This document shows positions 1 through 7,162 of a stretch of 11,971 nucleotides of DNA, piece after piece; the stretch's first letter is position 1; each line of letters starts with the position of its first letter. The stretch covers positions 1 through 11,971 of the forward strand of contig CALDHJ010000113.1 of NCBI GenBank assembly GCA_937941555.1. The letters are read 5' to 3'. The position numbers and the translations under genes were made by a program. Origin of the DNA: an uncultured Granulosicoccaceae bacterium (GTDB taxonomy: Bacteria > Pseudomonadota > Gammaproteobacteria > CALCKW01). The notes below the pieces were generated by a model. It was given only the letters and a program-made list of their open reading frames with translations, was not told where the DNA came from and ran no database searches.

Positions 1-255
1 ATCGCCATGACCCACGATCACCTGCCGCACGTGCACGAGCTCGCCCCGGGACTCTTCACCCCGATCGGCTACAACGGCCGCGGCATCACCACCGGCACCC
101 TTTTCGGCAAGGCGATGGCAGACCTGCTCAACGGCACACCACGCGACGACCTGCCGCTGCCCTTCAGCGGCTTGAAACCGGTCCGCACTGCGCCGATCAT
201 GTCGCGGGTCTATCAGCTGGGTTTCACCGCAAACCAGTTGCTCAAGAGCCTGTAA
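1..255 (+). CDS. FAD-dependent amine/amino-acid oxidoreductase (DadA/PuuB-type), 3' end only
   Basis: C-terminal 84 residues of a flavoprotein of the D-amino-acid oxidase (DAO) fold; the reading frame is open at the left edge, so the gene begins outside the window and the ATG at base 7 is an internal codon. The diagnostic element is the near-terminal glycine-rich FAD-contact motif NGRGITTGTLFGKAMADLL, which in this family closes the flavin site (known for the family, seen here). Relatives deaminate or oxidise amines and amino acids such as gamma-glutamylputrescine, sarcosine or D-amino acids; the substrate cannot be told from this fragment. It ends 32 bases before the SDR gene and likely shares a transcript with it and the ureohydrolase, which suggests nitrogen-compound catabolism (inference). 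Confidence 0.82.
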   Translation: MAMTHDHLPHVHELAPGLFTPIGYNGRGITTGTLFGKAMADLLNGTPRDDLPLPFSGLKPVRTAPIMSRVYQLGFTANQLLKSL

Positions 256-287
256 CACGGCCCCACCCCTTTTCGAGGATTTTCATC

Positions 288-1043
288 ATGTCCGACTCCA
301 CCGGCCTCGCCCTGGTCACGGGTGCCGCACAAGGCATCGGTCTCGCCTGCGCCGAAGCGCTCGCCGCCGACGGCTACTCACTCGTGTTGGTCGACATCAA
401 CGAAGCCGGCGTCGCCGACGCCGCGACGTCACTGGGTGGTGGCGCCGTCGGCATCGCCTGCGACATGTCGGACCCCGCGCAGATCACCGCACTCTTCGAC
501 CGCGTCGAGAGTGAACACGGCCCGGTGCACGCACTGGTCAACAACGCCGGCATCGCGCTGCCCAACGACTTCCTCGACTACAGCGTCGAAGACTTCGAGA
601 AAGTCATCGCCCTCAACCTCACCGGCTACTTTGTCGCGACCCAACGCGCCGCCAAGGCGATGGTCGCAAACGGCATCGAGGGCGCGATCGTGAACATGTC
701 ATCAATCAATGCCCAGGTCGCGATCCCCGCCATCCCGGCCTACTGCGCCTCGAAGGGCGGCGTGGCCCAACTCACCAAAGCCGCCGCGCTCGCGCTTGCC
801 CCGCACAACATCCGGGTCAACGCCGTCGGCCCGGGTTCAATCGACACAGCCATGATGGCGGGTGTCAACGCCAACCCCGAGGCCATGGCCCGCGTGATGT
901 CACGCACACCGCTGCAACGCGTCGGCACACCGCGCGAAATCGGCGACGTGGTGGCCTTCCTCGCCAGTCGCAAGGCGAGCTACATCACGGGTGAGACCAT
1001 CAACGTCGACGGTGGCCGCCTCGGCATGAACTACACCTGTTGA
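288..1043 (+). CDS. SDR-family NAD(P)-dependent oxidoreductase
   Basis: Complete classical short-chain dehydrogenase of 251 residues, the usual length. Visible elements: cofactor motif TGAAQGIG (residues 11-18), Asp36 at the end of beta-2 (favours NAD over NADP), NNAG (85-88), and the catalytic set Asn110, Ser139, Tyr152, Lys156 within YCASK. The C-terminal ITGETINVDGG segment is typical of the family. It reduces or oxidises a carbonyl/alcohol in the cytoplasm; the substrate is not evident. The start is supported by GAGGA at 275-279, eight bases before the ATG. It lies 32 bases after the FAD oxidoreductase and 18 bases before the ureohydrolase, so the three are probably one operon. Confidence 0.93.
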   Translation: MSDSTGLALVTGAAQGIGLACAEALAADGYSLVLVDINEAGVADAATSLGGGAVGIACDMSDPAQITALFDRVESEHGPVHALVNNAGIALPNDFLDYSVEDFEKVIALNLTGYFVATQRAAKAMVANGIEGAIVNMSSINAQVAIPAIPAYCASKGGVAQLTKAAALALAPHNIRVNAVGPGSIDTAMMAGVNANPEAMARVMSRTPLQRVGTPREIGDVVAFLASRKASYITGETINVDGGRLGMNYTC

Positions 1044-1061
1044 TCGCGACGGTTGACGACC

Positions 1062-1871
1062 ATGTCCGTTCAACTGCTCGGCCTGCCGCAAGACAACAAT
1101 TCGAGCTACCTCGCCGGGCCAGCAGCCGCACCCGCAGCCATCCGTGATGCGCTGCACTGCGACTCGAGCAACCTCTCGACAGAGTGCGGCCTGGATCTCG
1201 GGGACACCGGACTGTGGCGGGACGCGGGCGACGCACCACTCGCCGGCCTCGCAGGCCAAGCCGCTTACGACGGCATTGCGGCCGCACTCATCCCCTGCCT
1301 GGATGCAGGTCCGACCCTCGCACTCGGCGGTGATCATTCCGTGTCCTGGCCTTGTATAGCCACCACCGTCGAACGTTGGCCAGGGCTGAGCGTCCTGCAC
1401 CTTGACGCACACCCCGATCTTTACGATGACATGCAAGGCAATCCCTTCAGCCACGCCTCACCCTTCGCACGTTTGCTCGAAAGTGGCGCCGTCTCCCGTC
1501 TGGTGCAGGTGGGTATCCGCACGCTCAATCGCCATCAAGCCGAGCAGGCTGAGCGTTTCGGCGTCGACATCATCCCGATGCGCGAGATCGAGCGTGCCCA
1601 CACCCTGTCATTCGATACGCCGGTGTATCTCTCGCTCGACCTTGACGTGTTAGACCCGGCCTTTGCTCCGGGTGTCTCACACCACGAACCGGGCGGGCTC
1701 AGCACACGCGACGTGATCCGGCTGATTCAGCGCGTCAAAGGCCGTGTGGTCGGCGCCGATCTGGTCGAATTGAACCCGACACGCGACCTCAACGGCGTCA
1801 CCGCGATGACCGCCGCCAAACTTGCCAAAGAGCTCATCGCTCGACTCCACCGTGACGCCGATCCACGCTGA
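1062..1871 (+). CDS. Ureohydrolase (arginase/agmatinase family)
   Basis: A 269-residue binuclear manganese hydrolase that releases urea from a guanidino compound. All family metal ligands are visible: His92 in GGDHS (89-93), Asp115, His117 and Asp119 in DAHPD, and Asp193 and Asp195 in SLDLDVLDP. His131 in SHASPF and Glu236 in DLVELNP match the catalytic/substrate positions. The exact substrate (arginine, agmatine, guanidinobutyrate or another) cannot be assigned from motifs. The ATG at 1062 was chosen because family members begin close to the VQLLGLP strand; an in-frame TTG at 1053 is possible, and neither has a strong Shine-Dalgarno. It closes the putative FAD oxidase-SDR-ureohydrolase operon and ends seven bases before the convergent PhyH gene. 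Confidence 0.9.
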   Translation: MSVQLLGLPQDNNSSYLAGPAAAPAAIRDALHCDSSNLSTECGLDLGDTGLWRDAGDAPLAGLAGQAAYDGIAAALIPCLDAGPTLALGGDHSVSWPCIATTVERWPGLSVLHLDAHPDLYDDMQGNPFSHASPFARLLESGAVSRLVQVGIRTLNRHQAEQAERFGVDIIPMREIERAHTLSFDTPVYLSLDLDVLDPAFAPGVSHHEPGGLSTRDVIRLIQRVKGRVVGADLVELNPTRDLNGVTAMTAAKLAKELIARLHRDADPR

Positions 1872-1878
1872 GACGTCC

Positions 1879-2592
1879 CTACAAACGCTTTGCAAATACC
1901 TTGGGCTCATTCGTGCCGAGCTTGTATATGGGTTCTGGAGAATACTGCACCAGGTAGGCACGCCGGGGCTTGGGCGTCACATTCGCCGAAGAACGGTGCA
2001 GGGTCAGTGACGAGAACACCACAACCGTTCCGGCTGCCGCATCAAGCCGCACACCTGTGTCCGGACCCTCATACCCCACACGCTCCTTGCCGTACTCGTC
2101 CCAACGGTGAAGCTCGATGCCGGGCTCGGCCCAAACATCGCGCGGGATGACCGAGAGCGCGCCGTTCTCGGCGTTGGTGTCGTCCAGTGCGATCCAGACA
2201 CTGAGGTACGGCGCATGCGGCTGATCCAGGTAGCCGCTGTCCTGGTGCCAGGCAAAACTCGCTCCCGTGTGCGGGCCCTTGACCACAAACTGCTCATTGA
2301 ACAACCAGGGACTCGCTTCGAGACAACGGCGGGCCAGCTCGCCGAACTCAGCGCCCAGAATCAGGGCCGACAGCGCAGGCTGATCGCGGTGCCGATGGCG
2401 CAGGAAACGGCGATCCTGGCCGCGCCCGATGTCGTGTGACTGGCCGCCGTGATCATCGTCCGGGGGCTCACACAGGAGACCGTCACAGATGCTGCGCAGT
2501 TGGGCGAGCACATGCGCATTGAGCGCTCCAGGCATAACGGCGTAACCGACAGACCGAAACTGTTCAAGCTCTTGAGCTGATATGCCACGCAT
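1879..2592 (-). CDS. Phytanoyl-CoA dioxygenase (PhyH) family protein
   Basis: A 237-residue non-heme Fe(II)/2-oxoglutarate-dependent oxygenase. The iron triad is visible as His116-x-Asp118 (WHQDSGYLD) and distal His199 (LTLHRSSANVT), with Arg210 or Arg211 eleven to twelve residues later in the position that binds 2-oxoglutarate. The family hydroxylates small molecules or lipids; the substrate is unknown here. The ATG at 2592 is preferred over a GTG five codons upstream because GGGGA (complement of 2599-2603) sits six bases ahead of it. It converges on the ureohydrolase with only seven bases between stops and no visible terminator, so it may be functionally linked to the catabolic cluster, but this is only inference. 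Confidence 0.88.
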   Translation of the reverse strand: MRGISAQELEQFRSVGYAVMPGALNAHVLAQLRSICDGLLCEPPDDDHGGQSHDIGRGQDRRFLRHRHRDQPALSALILGAEFGELARRCLEASPWLFNEQFVVKGPHTGASFAWHQDSGYLDQPHAPYLSVWIALDDTNAENGALSVIPRDVWAEPGIELHRWDEYGKERVGYEGPDTGVRLDAAAGTVVVFSSLTLHRSSANVTPKPRRAYLVQYSPEPIYKLGTNEPKVFAKRL

Positions 2593-2883
2593 GGCTATTC
2601 CCCACACTCATCACGACCAATCACCGGATTCGATCGGCCAGAGCTGCATTAGCCCCAGTCCGACTCCCATGACGCCAAACCAGCCACTTTGCACTGTTAC
2701 AGCAAGCTGTCGTATCGTGGGCCCGCGTTGAATAAAGTGTGCCCAACGGGTGTTGTAAACTAAACGGGTATTGAAAAGTGCCCGTCTGTCGCATTCAGCC
2801 GGTCTGTTGAACTCTGATGCGGTCACAGACTCTGAAGCCGACACCCTGATAAAACCGCAGCTCTGTCTGCACGGAGAATGTCG
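2593..2883. other. Divergent intergenic region, no convincing gene
   Basis: About 290 bases between the PhyH gene (leftward) and the TPR gene (rightward). It is more AT-rich around 2728-2780 than its surroundings and must hold the promoters of both genes. It contains a GGGCCC palindrome near 2719-2724 and the 15-base imperfect direct repeat listed separately. No pair of -35/-10 boxes with proper spacing stood out. A 77-codon open frame on the - strand has no recognisable protein features and is not called. Confidence 0.5.
2745..2777. repeat. 15-base imperfect direct repeat, 18-base period
   Basis: AACGGGTGTTGTAAA (2745-2759) and AACGGGTATTGAAAA (2763-2777) match at 13 of 15 positions. The second copy also starts a short inverted pair ACGGG (2764-2768) / CCCGT (2781-2785). 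Placed between divergent genes, it could be a regulator-binding site, but a chance similarity is possible. Confidence 0.4.
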
Positions 2884-3390
2884 ATGTTTTCACTGATCAA
2901 GCGCGTCAGCTCTGCTGTCGCCACACTTCCCGTCTTCTGGGTTTTGGCTGTGGGCACGTTGCCACTCGCCTCCGTCCACCAAACCGCGCTTGCGGCCGGC
3001 TCAAGCTCATCCTATGAGTCGAGTGAAGACGACCCCTTCCACGACGTGAACAACGCTATCAAAGCCGAAAACTACGCCGAGGCTATCACGCTGCTCGAGG
3101 CCATGAAGTCCGAGTCGCCGAAAAACGCCGACGTGCACAACCTGCTCGGCTTCAGTAACCGCAAGCTTGGCAACTTCGACGTCGCATTCGAGCATTATCA
3201 AGCTGCGCTACAGATCGACCCGGAACACATCCGCGCCCACGAATACCTTGGCGAACTCTACCTGCAAACAGACCGCCTGGCTGAAGCCGAACAGCAGCTC
3301 GAAAAGGTCAGTGATCTCTGCTCCTTGTTCTGCAAGGAAAAGAAAATGCTGAAAAAGGCGATCAAGCAATACAAAGCCGAAAACAGCTGA
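2884..3390 (+). CDS. Exported tetratricopeptide-repeat protein with C-terminal CxxxC motif
   Basis: A 168-residue protein with a Sec-type signal peptide (Lys-Arg n-region, hydrophobic stretch about residues 11-30, probable cleavage near ALA/AG at 37-38), followed by a Ser/Asp/Glu-rich linker and about three TPR units (roughly 52-78, 82-114 and 116-140) with typical LLG..., A...A and P spacing. The end carries DLCSLFCKEKK (Cys146, Cys150), a motif seen near the end of many small periplasmic TPR proteins; the pair could form a disulfide or bind a ligand. Role unknown; TPR proteins scaffold protein contacts. The ATG at 2884 is chosen over that at 2878 because GGAGA (2873-2877) is six bases from the former and abuts the latter. 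It is a single-gene unit ending in the terminator at 3400-3432. Confidence 0.85.
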   Translation: MFSLIKRVSSAVATLPVFWVLAVGTLPLASVHQTALAAGSSSSYESSEDDPFHDVNNAIKAENYAEAITLLEAMKSESPKNADVHNLLGFSNRKLGNFDVAFEHYQAALQIDPEHIRAHEYLGELYLQTDRLAEAEQQLEKVSDLCSLFCKEKKMLKKAIKQYKAENS

Positions 3391-3399
3391 TCGCAACAT

Positions 3400-3432
3400 A
3401 AAAAAAGGGGCGCCAAGCGCCCCTGATTTTTT
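3400..3432. terminator. Bidirectional Rho-independent terminator
   Basis: A perfect 8-bp stem AGGGGCGC (3406-3413) / GCGCCCCT (3417-3424) with a CAA loop. It is followed on the + strand by T6 (3427-3432) and on the - strand by T7 (complement of 3400-3406). It sits between the convergent TPR and peroxiredoxin-like genes, ten bases past the TPR stop, and serves both. Confidence 0.93.
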
Positions 3433-3444
3433 GCACCTTGGGCT

Positions 3445-4005
3445 TCAGCCCACCGCCCGCCACTTGATACTGCAGCCGATACTCGGTTTCTGGCTGCTCG
3501 AGATGGTGGCCCCTGCGACCAGAGCGTCCACCGCCGCGCGCAGATCCTCGCCGGTCACAAACACTGCATTGCCCGGTCGCGCCCCGTCGAACTGCCCCCG
3601 ATACACGAGTTTGCCGCAGGAGTCGAACAGGTAGAAATCCGGTGTGCAAGCCGCGTCAAATGCGCGCGCAATCGCCTGGGACTCATCAAACGCGTAGGGA
3701 AAATCAAAGCCATGTTCCTGCGCCAGCTCTGCCATGCGCTCGGGGCTGTCTGCCGGGTGGGTGCTCACGTCGTTGCTCGATATCGCCAGCACCGACACCC
3801 CTTGCGCCTGAAAATCCCGAGCCGCTGCGGCGAGGCCATCGAGCAGGTGGACGACAAACGGACAGTGGTTGCACATGAACACCACCATCACGGGTGTGCC
3901 TGCGTAGTCGGTGTTCGCCACGGTCTTGCCAGTGCGGGAATCGGGCAGTGAGAAGTCGGGCAATGCCGCACCGAGCGGTAGCATGTTGGATTCGGTCAGG
4001 GCCAT
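3445..4005 (-). CDS. Thioredoxin-like / peroxiredoxin-like protein (AhpC/TSA superfamily, CNHC motif)
   Basis: A 186-residue thioredoxin-fold protein of the PRX_like1 type. It shows LPDFSLPDSRTGK (15-27), the active-site-like FMCNHCPFV with Cys45 and Cys48, a cis-Pro motif CTPDFYLFD (120-128), and the family-typical tail PSIGCSIKW with Cys178. No signal peptide is seen, so it is probably cytoplasmic and involved in thiol/peroxide chemistry, though the family's physiological substrate is poorly known. The ATG at 4005 is used because relatives begin MALT..MLPLG; upstream in-frame TTG extensions are not conserved-looking, and no clear Shine-Dalgarno is present. It follows the protease gene by 77 bases on the same strand and ends at the bidirectional terminator, so the two may be co-transcribed. 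Confidence 0.88.
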   Translation of the reverse strand: MALTESNMLPLGAALPDFSLPDSRTGKTVANTDYAGTPVMVVFMCNHCPFVVHLLDGLAAAARDFQAQGVSVLAISSNDVSTHPADSPERMAELAQEHGFDFPYAFDESQAIARAFDAACTPDFYLFDSCGKLVYRGQFDGARPGNAVFVTGEDLRAAVDALVAGATISSSQKPSIGCSIKWRAVG

Positions 4006-4082
4006 GTTCGGGACACCGGAAAGGGGGTATCGCGAAGCTTGGCGCAATCCAACGCAAAACGCCAACCGGGCTGATCAGCGTG

Positions 4083-6359
4083 TCACGGCACCCGCTGCTC
4101 GACACGGCCTTCGACGCCAGCAAGCGGCACACCCTGGCGCAACCACTGTGTCCCGTTGGCTTGCCGGACGCGAAAAGTCGCCGAAAAGTAACTGGGTGCG
4201 CGCAGGTTGTAGAGCTCGGCGAGATCAATTTCGGCGGTCGCGCGTTCGCCGGGAGCCAGCGCAATTTCTGGCGACCCCTCGAGCGAGCGTTTTGCCATGG
4301 GCCCGCGGTACAACAGCGACACACCGCCGCGTTGCACCGTGAAATAATCACCGAGTATCGGTGACTCCAGCGGCGTGCCCCAAACGGGCACTGTCGCCGA
4401 ATCCCCGCCACGGTTCTCGACACTGAAGCGCACCCAACTCGGTCCCGTCTCGGAGGGCTCAAGCACTGCAACCAGCCACACGCCCGGCGGCGGGGGCGAT
4501 GGCGACACGACCGGCGGTTGAGAGCAACCGGCAAGCAGCAACACCACCAGCAGCAGGGCACCGAGCCCACTGGCGCCAGTCGGTGCGGGCCGCCTGATCG
4601 CAGGCCGCCTGGCCACCAGTGCCATCAGCGCTATTATCAGGCTTGCAATATATCCCTGAGCGCCCGCACCGCGTGCACTCACGCCCCCTGCCGGCGCAAC
4701 AATCTCGGAGCTTGCGGCAATCTCGAATTGCGCAGCGGTTACACCCACAACGTGCGGAAACAACACCGAGTAGTTATCGGGCAGTGCACACTCATCGTCC
4801 GTCACCGCACCGGTGGAGGCGCACACCACCGAACTCAAGTCATCCGGATCGCTGAGCACGTAGAGATCAGCCACACCCGACAATGTCGACAAGCGCACCG
4901 ATTGAGCGCCTTCGACGCGGTAGGTCAGTCGATCCCCCGCACTCACGGCACCGAGCACTGGCAGATCCACTTGCAAGGACGCGAGACCCGCACCGACGCT
5001 CGCCGTTTCGGCGCGCAAGGTATAGACAGCGTCGGCAACTCCGCGGACCTCGACATACACGGGGCCGGTGCGCACAGGCGCACAGTGGTCCGTTTCCGCG
5101 TTTCGGTTGACCGAGCCACACAGTCGCTCACGCAACAGCGTGTCAGCGTAGACAAAGAGATCTGCGTCGCCGCTCTCGGGGGTCAAGCTGATGCGGGTTG
5201 TGTCGGAAGTCGTGTAGAAGTGGCGCTGCCCGGCCGCAAGTGACACCTGCTCGATGACCGCATCCGACGGCAGGTCCACGAAAGTGATGTCGACAGGCGG
5301 CGGGGCGTCATCTGATGCCACCGCAAGCGCTGGCGTGTTTTCGGCAAAGTATTCGTGGTTGTCGGCGTTCTCAACGGCTCGATCCGGGTTCGAGAGAGCT
5401 AGTGACGCGGCACCAGCCTGGCCATAGACGTGGTCTCGGGTGCCGGCAACAATCTGGAAATGCGACAGCTCGTGGACAATGGTGCCGGCGCGTGAATCCG
5501 TGCCCTCAACGCCCGCCCGCCAGAACGCCGGGCACAGAAACACGTTGTACGGATCGTCAATGCGCACGTAGGCGAAAACGCCCTGCAAATCACAGCCGCA
5601 GTTGAAGCTCAGTGATTCATCTTGCAGGACTTTTTCGACGTTGCGGAAATTCTGTTCGACCGCGTTGAAGCGTGCATCGGTGACATCCCCGAACCAGCGG
5701 GTGTAGCGCGGCGACGTCTGGCGCTGGGCAGGTGTCAGGGAACTGAGGTCGGTCACCGCGACAGACACCATGTTCTCGGCAGCCTCGCCTGCCAGCAGGA
5801 TATCTGACTGTTGAGCCGCGGTGCAGGCGGCATATTGGGGTGCGCGCAAGCGCGTGCTCAAGGAGTCGGCCGCGAGCGCAATCGACACCGGTGCCGTGCG
5901 CAGTATTTGCTCGTGAGTGGGTAGACTGGTCGCGGTCAGGTCTGGCGGCGCCATGCGGTATTCGAGGTGCTGGACGAGCTGCACGTCGTAGACGCCGTCG
6001 AGCGGCACGCGGTAGAGCGCCGAGACATTGACGTCGCGCGTCACCGCATCACCCGGTTGAAACAGGTGGTAGTTGTCAGCAACCGGCTGACGGCGCTTGG
6101 CGACTGGGCCGACATAGGTGCCAGCGCCGAGTCCACTCTGCTGGGTGACTGCAAATACGTCTTCGACCAAGGTGCCGTCGAGCACTGTCCCGGGGACCAA
6201 AGCCCACACCGGCGCCGAACTGGCGTTGGCCAATGTCACCGTGACCGTGCTGCCACCGCCGGCCTTCACCGACACCTGCCAGATTCCAAGCGCCCACGAC
6301 GGCGAGGCGGCGGTCAACAACCACGCCGCGATCAGCCAGCCTGCCCTACACCATCCCAT
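4083..6359 (-). CDS. Secreted M35 (aspzincin) metalloprotease fused to a lipoprotein-like second N-domain
   Basis: A 758-residue exported zinc protease. Order of parts: signal peptide (1-23, SWA cleavage); deuterolysin-type N-terminal beta domain (about 25-137) with the GPVAKR motif; catalytic domain with HELSH (His296, Glu297, His300), GTRDHVYG (Asp309, the third aspzincin ligand) and NADNHEYFAEN (331-341); two PPC-like beta domains (about 365-450 and 460-548). It then shows a Gly-rich stretch, a hydrophobic segment (570-583), an Arg cluster (584-590), a second hydrophobic segment ending in a textbook lipobox LLAGC (608-612), a Pro-rich linker, and a second copy of the N-terminal domain (626-735) with GPMAKR. 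Catalysis is expected in the periplasm or outside. The usual family length is well under this, so the tail is an addition. A weak GGAA lies eight bases before the ATG. The protease call is firm; the topology of the tail is inference. Confidence 0.88.
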   Translation of the reverse strand: MGWCRAGWLIAAWLLTAASPSWALGIWQVSVKAGGGSTVTVTLANASSAPVWALVPGTVLDGTLVEDVFAVTQQSGLGAGTYVGPVAKRRQPVADNYHLFQPGDAVTRDVNVSALYRVPLDGVYDVQLVQHLEYRMAPPDLTATSLPTHEQILRTAPVSIALAADSLSTRLRAPQYAACTAAQQSDILLAGEAAENMVSVAVTDLSSLTPAQRQTSPRYTRWFGDVTDARFNAVEQNFRNVEKVLQDESLSFNCGCDLQGVFAYVRIDDPYNVFLCPAFWRAGVEGTDSRAGTIVHELSHFQIVAGTRDHVYGQAGAASLALSNPDRAVENADNHEYFAENTPALAVASDDAPPPVDITFVDLPSDAVIEQVSLAAGQRHFYTTSDTTRISLTPESGDADLFVYADTLLRERLCGSVNRNAETDHCAPVRTGPVYVEVRGVADAVYTLRAETASVGAGLASLQVDLPVLGAVSAGDRLTYRVEGAQSVRLSTLSGVADLYVLSDPDDLSSVVCASTGAVTDDECALPDNYSVLFPHVVGVTAAQFEIAASSEIVAPAGGVSARGAGAQGYIASLIIALMALVARRPAIRRPAPTGASGLGALLLVVLLLAGCSQPPVVSPSPPPPGVWLVAVLEPSETGPSWVRFSVENRGGDSATVPVWGTPLESPILGDYFTVQRGGVSLLYRGPMAKRSLEGSPEIALAPGERATAEIDLAELYNLRAPSYFSATFRVRQANGTQWLRQGVPLAGVEGRVEQRVP
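4524..4658 (-). other. Membrane-anchor/lipobox junction inside the M35 protease gene
   Basis: Encodes residues 568-612: hydrophobic segment, RRPAIRRP positive cluster, second hydrophobic segment, then LLAGC followed by SQPP and a run of Pro. The first half resembles a C-terminal surface-sorting tail (Gly-rich, membrane span, Arg end); the second half resembles the start of an independent lipoprotein. The frame is uninterrupted. An internal ATG exists at 4625 (complement), but without a visible ribosome-binding site. Confidence 0.6.
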
Positions 6360-6431
6360 TCACGTCGTTCCGAAGAGGGGCCGATCGACCCGCTGTACGC
6401 ACCAGTATTCCACTTATGCGCCCCTGCTGCC

Positions 6432-6462
6432 TTGACCCGGCTCACAGTTTGACGCGGTTCAC
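6432..6462. repeat. 14-base tandem-like direct repeat upstream of the protease gene
   Basis: TTGACCCGGCTCAC (6432-6445) and TTGACGCGGTTCAC (6449-6462) match at 12 of 14 positions with a 17-base period. The pair lies 73-103 bases ahead of the protease start and just after the stop of the upstream phosphatase gene, a plausible position for activator binding. No matching factor is known to me. Confidence 0.5.
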
Positions 6463-6466
6463 AAAA

Positions 6467-7162
6467 TCAGCGATCGAGGCCCGCGAGCGGTACAACCTCG
6501 GACCAGTGATCGAATACCGCGTCCGGGGCAGCCTCCCGAATCGGCACACCGCGGTTGTATCCCCCGCTGAACGCCCAGACGGGTAGCCCCGCGTTGCGTG
6601 CCGTCTCCACATCGACGTGCGAGTCACCGATGAAGACCGCATCCGAGGCGCGTACACCAAGCGCTGACAGTACCCGCACCACCCCGCTCGGGTCCGGTTT
6701 GCGGCTTGGGAGGGTGTCGCCGCACACCCGCACCGCGAAGAAGTCGGACAAGCCATTGGCCTCCAGCGCCTTCTCGGCAAAAGCCGTGTCCTTGTTGGTG
6801 ACAACGGCCATCGCGATGTCGGCAGCCCGCAAGCGATCGAGGCACGCCGTCACACCGTCGTAGAGACGATTGCGGGTGCCTGTTTGTGCGGCGTAGTGTT
6901 GACGGAAAACCGCCATGGCCTCGTTGTAGGCCGGCCACTGCACCACAGCCGAACGCTCACACGGCAACGCGTGTGACAACACCGACGTCAACAAGTCGAC
7001 GGCGCCGTGGCCCACCCACCCCTCAATCGTGCGGTTGTCGATGGGCACCAACGCAAAATCGCGAAGCGTGTCGTTGACCGCGTCGGCGATCTCGGGTCCG
7101 CTTTCAACCAGAGTGCCATCGAGATCAAACAGCGCTGCGCGAATCGGCAGAAGACGTGTCAT
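6467..7162 (-). CDS. gph: HAD-family phosphoglycolate phosphatase-like hydrolase
   Basis: A 231-residue haloacid-dehalogenase phosphatase with all four motifs: DLDGT (nucleophile Asp13, acid Asp15), VVTNK (Thr122), SRKPDP (Lys155) and FIGDSHVDVETA (Asp180, Asp184). The alpha-helical cap between residues about 20 and 100 and the GDTLPSRKPDP signature are typical of Gph, which dephosphorylates 2-phosphoglycolate in the cytoplasm. Substrate specificity in HAD enzymes is hard to read from sequence, so a related sugar phosphatase is possible. The start is fixed by AGGAG (complement of 7171-7175) eight bases upstream. It is divergent from the YfcH-type gene, with about 113 bases between. Confidence 0.88.
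   Translation of the reverse strand: MTRLLPIRAALFDLDGTLVESGPEIADAVNDTLRDFALVPIDNRTIEGWVGHGAVDLLTSVLSHALPCERSAVVQWPAYNEAMAVFRQHYAAQTGTRNRLYDGVTACLDRLRAADIAMAVVTNKDTAFAEKALEANGLSDFFAVRVCGDTLPSRKPDPSGVVRVLSALGVRASDAVFIGDSHVDVETARNAGLPVWAFSGGYNRGVPIREAAPDAVFDHWSEVVPLAGLDR

Noticed and set aside
2611..2844. 77-codon open frame on the - strand in the PhyH-TPR intergenic region
   Set aside because: No recognisable protein features or convincing start; it overlaps the presumed promoter region.
4518..5243. Open frame of 241 codons on the + strand inside the protease gene
   Set aside because: Antisense to the PPC and lipobox region of the protease; rich in His, Arg, Gln and Thr with no recognisable motif.
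6360..6466. Terminator between gph and the protease gene
   Set aside because: No stem followed by a T-run was found on the - strand; the region shows a direct repeat instead, and read-through from gph into the protease cannot be excluded.
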